DNA from: VAZQ01 sp963756715
GTDB taxonomy: Bacteria; Pseudomonadota; Alphaproteobacteria; Rhizobiales; Xanthobacteraceae
Assembly (NCBI GenBank): GCA_963756715.1
Contig: CAVWOV010000020.1
Coordinates: 62,001-126,000 of the forward strand
Direction: 5' to 3'
Length of the DNA stretch: 64,000 nucleotides
Below the pieces are notes generated by a model. The model searched no databases and was not told where the DNA came from. It saw only the letters and a list, made by a program, of their open reading frames with translations. Shown here in pieces: positions 61,261-64,000 of this stretch; the first letter of the stretch is position 1, and every line of letters starts with the position of its first letter. The translations under genes and the position numbers were made by a program.

Positions 61261-63321
61261 CTACCGCAGCGCCGCCGCGATATTGCCGCCGTCGACCGTG
61301 GTGACGTTGCCGGTGGTCTTCAGCGCCAGCGCCTGGGCCAGAAAGGCCTGCGCCACGTCGTCGGCCGTGACTTCGCGGCCGAGAAGATTGCCGCTCATGT
61401 AGTCCTTCTCGCTGACGCCGCGTGCCTTGGAGCGCTCGGCGATGAAGTCGCCGGTGAGCAGGCCTGAACGGATGCGGTCGGCATTGACGGCGTTGGCGCG
61501 GATACCCTCGGCGCCGTAATCGAGCGCGTACTGCCGCATGAGGAAGAGGGTGGCGGCTTTCGGCAGGCCGTAGGGGCCGAAGTTCGGTCCGGGGTTCACC
61601 GCCTGCTTCGACACATTGAACAACAGGCAGCCGCCGGTGCCCTGCGCCAGCATCACCTTCACGGCCGCCTGCGCCACACGTTGATGGCCGTAGAAATTGA
61701 GCTCGAAGCTCTGGCGCAGCAGGGCTTCGTCGACCTCGCCGATCCGGCCCTGCCAGGCCGCGCCCGCGTTCGACACCACGATGTCGACGCCGCCAAACGC
61801 CGTGACCACCTGCGCGAAGGCAGCTCGCACCGAGGCCGCGTCCGTCACGTCGCACTCGACCGGGATCGCGTCTGCGCCAATCGCCTTGGCTTTCTCGATT
61901 GCGGCCGCAAGGTCGATGTCGAGCAGCGCTACCGCCGCGCCCGCGGCCGCGAAGGCCTTCGCGACTGCCGTGCCGATGGTGCCGCCGGCGCCGGTGATGG
62001 CCGCGATCTGGCCGGCGAGCGGTTTCTCGGCGACTGCGCCGAGCTTTGCCTGCTCGAGCGACCAGTATTCCATGTCGAACATGTCGGCTTCGGAAACAGC
62101 CTCGAAGCGTCCGATAGCCTCGGCATCGGTGATGGTGTCGATGGCGGATTCGGCAAGATCGGCGGCGACGCGCGCGTCCTTGCGCGATCGGCCGAGCCCG
62201 AACAGTCCGAGGCCGGGCACGAGAACGACCCGCGGCAGTGGATCGAGCGCGCGCTTTGTGCCGCCGGCGCGCGCATTGTTGCGTGCGAAATAGGCGTTGT
62301 AGTGGGCGACGAATTCCGCCGCCGCCTGTTCGGCGGCGCGGCGGAAGTCCGCGAGCTTTCCAGCCTCAGGCGCCGGCAGAACGAGCGGCCAGTTCTTGGT
62401 GCGGATGGTGTGGTCGGGCGTGACCACGCCCGCCTGGCTGTAACGGCGTAGTTCGTCGCCGTTGACGAAATTGCCGATCGCATCACTGGTACGGAATTCG
62501 AGGATCAATCGGCGCCAGGCGCCTTCGATCCTGTCGTCGCGCAAGCTGCAGACGCCGCGCACGATTGGCGCCACCTGCGCGACCGGCGCGATTTGCTGGG
62601 GCATTTGCGCGGTCGCGAACACCGCGCGGCGATTAAGCTTGAGGCGCTCTTCGGCGCGGGTGACGAGCGCGATCGTACGCTCATAGCTTTCGCGCGCGTC
62701 TTCGCCGAAGCTGAAGAGGCCGTGCTTGTGCAGGATCAGCCCTTCGACCGCGGGGGCGGCCTCGTAGACGTCGGCGGCGGCCTTGGCGAGCGCGAAGCCT
62801 GGCATGACGTAGGGCACGATGCCGACCCGGCCATCAAACAGTTCGGCACAGATCGCCTCGCCGTCGGGCTGGTCGACCAGGCTTAGAATTGCGGTGGCAT
62901 GGGTGTGGTCGACGAATTTGTGCGGCAGAAAAGCGTGGAGAAGAGTTTCGACCGACGGATTGGGCGCCGCCGGATCGAGCAGGTTTTCACGCTGGACGCG
63001 GACCATGTCCTCGTCACTCAGCGCCGCGCGTGCGCGAAGCTTGCGCAATCGATCGAGCCGAACCGCTGGCATGCCGGCGGGTTCGATCTCCGCCATGTCG
63101 GCGCCGGAGCCCTTGATACACAGCGCCTCGACGGCTTCGCCGAGCAGGTCGGGCAGGGTGGTCTTGACCGAAGTATTGCCGCCACCGTGCAGCACCAGCC
63201 TGGGATCGCGGCCAAGCAGCCGTGTCGTATAGACGCGCAGCGCAAGATCGCGGCTGACGCCTTGCCGGGCGTAGCGGTCGACGACCGCCTGCGCCTCGCT
63301 GTCGACCCAGCCGCTTTGCAT
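61261..63321 (-). CDS. Bifunctional class II aldolase / SDR protein (RhaD-RhaE-like)
   Basis: A 686-residue fusion. The N-terminal half is a class II aldolase/adducin domain: VLHGGGNTSVKTTLPDLLGE, KGSGADMAEIEPAGMPAVRL, HAFLPHKFVDHTHATAILSL with zinc histidines, and ILHKHGLFSFGEDARESYER. The C-terminal half is a short-chain dehydrogenase: AAITGAGGTIGTAVAKAFAA, SNAGAAWQGRIGEVD, FNVSKQAVNPGPNFGPYGLP with YxxxK, and VTTVDGGNIAAALR. Known fusions act in rhamnose or related deoxysugar breakdown; no sugar operon surrounds it here, so the substrate is open. Start Met at 63321 has GGAG upstream. Confidence 0.87.
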   Translation of the reverse strand: MQSGWVDSEAQAVVDRYARQGVSRDLALRVYTTRLLGRDPRLVLHGGGNTSVKTTLPDLLGEAVEALCIKGSGADMAEIEPAGMPAVRLDRLRKLRARAALSDEDMVRVQRENLLDPAAPNPSVETLLHAFLPHKFVDHTHATAILSLVDQPDGEAICAELFDGRVGIVPYVMPGFALAKAAADVYEAAPAVEGLILHKHGLFSFGEDARESYERTIALVTRAEERLKLNRRAVFATAQMPQQIAPVAQVAPIVRGVCSLRDDRIEGAWRRLILEFRTSDAIGNFVNGDELRRYSQAGVVTPDHTIRTKNWPLVLPAPEAGKLADFRRAAEQAAAEFVAHYNAYFARNNARAGGTKRALDPLPRVVLVPGLGLFGLGRSRKDARVAADLAESAIDTITDAEAIGRFEAVSEADMFDMEYWSLEQAKLGAVAEKPLAGQIAAITGAGGTIGTAVAKAFAAAGAAVALLDIDLAAAIEKAKAIGADAIPVECDVTDAASVRAAFAQVVTAFGGVDIVVSNAGAAWQGRIGEVDEALLRQSFELNFYGHQRVAQAAVKVMLAQGTGGCLLFNVSKQAVNPGPNFGPYGLPKAATLFLMRQYALDYGAEGIRANAVNADRIRSGLLTGDFIAERSKARGVSEKDYMSGNLLGREVTADDVAQAFLAQALALKTTGNVTTVDGGNIAAALR

Positions 63322-63394
63322 CGCCAGGCTCCGTGACGGCGCCTCGGCGGCCTTCGGCAGCGAAGAACACCGCCGAAGGTTCGCCAAATCCTGC

Positions 63395-64000
63395 TCAATC
63401 CTTGCCGAGCGTGCGCTTGCTCCACCATCCGGAACGGCGCGGCCGGTCGCCATCTTCGCTCGCCGTCGTGATCACGGGCTGCGGCAGCGGCTCCGCGGTC
63501 ACGACCGGCATTGGCGCCGGCATGACGGCTTCGCCGGTGAACGCCGTCGGCGCGGGCTCACGCACGGTAGATCGCCGCCGCGGCGCTTCCGCAGGTGGCG
63601 GCGCTGGAGGCGGAGGAGCGATTTGCTCGACATCTTTCGTCGGCATTTCGTCCTCGCGGTGCTCAGCGACGTGTTGCCGATGATGGGCCGGCGGGGCCTC
63701 ATCGTGGATGGGCTCGCTGCGTTCCGGCTCGCTGATGTACCGGCTCGTCGTGCGCCGGTTCGGCGATCGGCTGGTCGTCGACCTCGGCCGAATCGCTGGC
63801 AAGCTCTGGCTCGTGTGCGTGTCCGTTCTCGGCCGAACCGTTGGCGTCACCGCCCTCGCGCTCACGGCGATTGCGGCGTCCACCGCGGCGTCCACGCCGC
63901 CGCCGTCGCCGCTCGCCCTCGCCATTTGCTTCGCCGCTCGCATCGGACGATCCGGCATGGGCCTCGTCGGGTTCCGCCTCCAGGCTTGGCGAGCCTTCTT
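63395..64000 (-). CDS. rne: Ribonuclease E, C-terminal scaffold end (partial), frameshifted
   Basis: The 3' end of a long gene that continues beyond base 64000. The visible part is disordered: GEGERRRRRRGRRGGRRNRR (arginine-rich RNA-binding run), acidic ELASDSAEVDDQPIAEPAHD, a histidine/glutamate stretch, APPPPAPPPAEAPRRRSTV and the ending RPRRSGWWSKRTLGKD. That GWW-basic ending is typical of alphaproteobacterial RNase E, where the tail binds the membrane or degradosome partners. One extra base near 63740 splits the frame between AHDEP and YISEPERSEP. Confidence 0.8.
   Translation of the reverse strand, partial: KKARQAWRRNPTRPMPDRPMRAAKQMARASGDGGGVDAAVDAAIAVSARAVTPTVRPRTDTHTSQSLPAIRPRSTTSRSPNRRTTSRYISEPERSEPIHDEAPPAHHRQHVAEHREDEMPTKDVEQIAPPPPAPPPAEAPRRRSTVREPAPTAFTGEAVMPAPMPVVTAEPLPQPVITTASEDGDRPRRSGWWSKRTLGKD

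Overview
The window is high-GC DNA from an alphaproteobacterium of the Hyphomicrobiales (Rhizobiales), most like the Bradyrhizobium/Nitrobacteraceae-Xanthobacteraceae group. Evidence: a B12-dependent ribonucleotide reductase with an NrdR-type box, the NDUFA12 - DUF2155 - aat neighbourhood, DUF3551-type secreted peptides, orphan Bug-type solute receptors, an AspRS of the non-discriminating type, and dispersed Rhizobiales repeats such as the element at 46609-46655. The species cannot be fixed from sequence alone. I see no tRNA, rRNA, CRISPR array or prophage.

Layout. 1-5.8 kb: start of rnd, a frameshifted membrane protein gene, a ThDP enzyme/enolase-superfamily pair, and aspS. 6-9.3 kb: a Tat-exported GMC oxidoreductase pair and an exported amidohydrolase. 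9.6-11.1 kb: speD-speE for spermidine. 11.1-19.7 kb: small secreted or membrane proteins, a NMT1/SsuA-like receptor, dienelactone hydrolase, a glutathione peroxidase, CsbD and a lectin-like protein. 19.9-28.2 kb: small metabolic enzymes (4-OT, SDR, GFA, CMD), CreA, DoxX, clpS, YccF, UspA and ABM monooxygenase. 27.8-30.7 kb: a repeat-rich strip with a broken IS110-family element, a ParE relic and a DUF4160/DUF2442 pair. 30.7-34.5 kb: nrdJ. 35.3-40.2 kb: two Bug receptors, a second amidohydrolase and a GH114-like protein. 40.3-45.2 kb: NDUFA12, DUF2155, aat and a copper locus (DUF2946, YcnI, CopC-CopD). 45.4-53.1 kb: receiver protein, nfeD/slipin, and the housekeeping series M48 protease - dsbA - aroQ - accB - accC. 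53.4-59 kb: aminotransferase, DUF1275 protein, a methyltransferase/PaaK-like ligase pair, an outer-membrane barrel and a partial second DUF1275 copy. 59-64 kb: GST, PHA depolymerase, a RhaD-SDR fusion and the 3' end of rne.

Two cross-cutting points. First, many genes, including essential ones (aspS, nrdJ, rne), are broken by a single extra base. About fourteen +1 events are seen against two -1 events outside the IS110 element, so most breaks are probably sequence errors and should be read as one gene. The IS110 transposase alone carries four -1 events, so it may be truly decayed. Second, a family of long imperfect palindromes beginning CTAGTG occurs as inverted pairs at 20.1 and 53.1-53.3 kb and singly at 24.1 kb. 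The stems have different sequences but keep pairing, and the layout resembles REP/BIME elements. This is the most interesting uncatalogued structure in the window.
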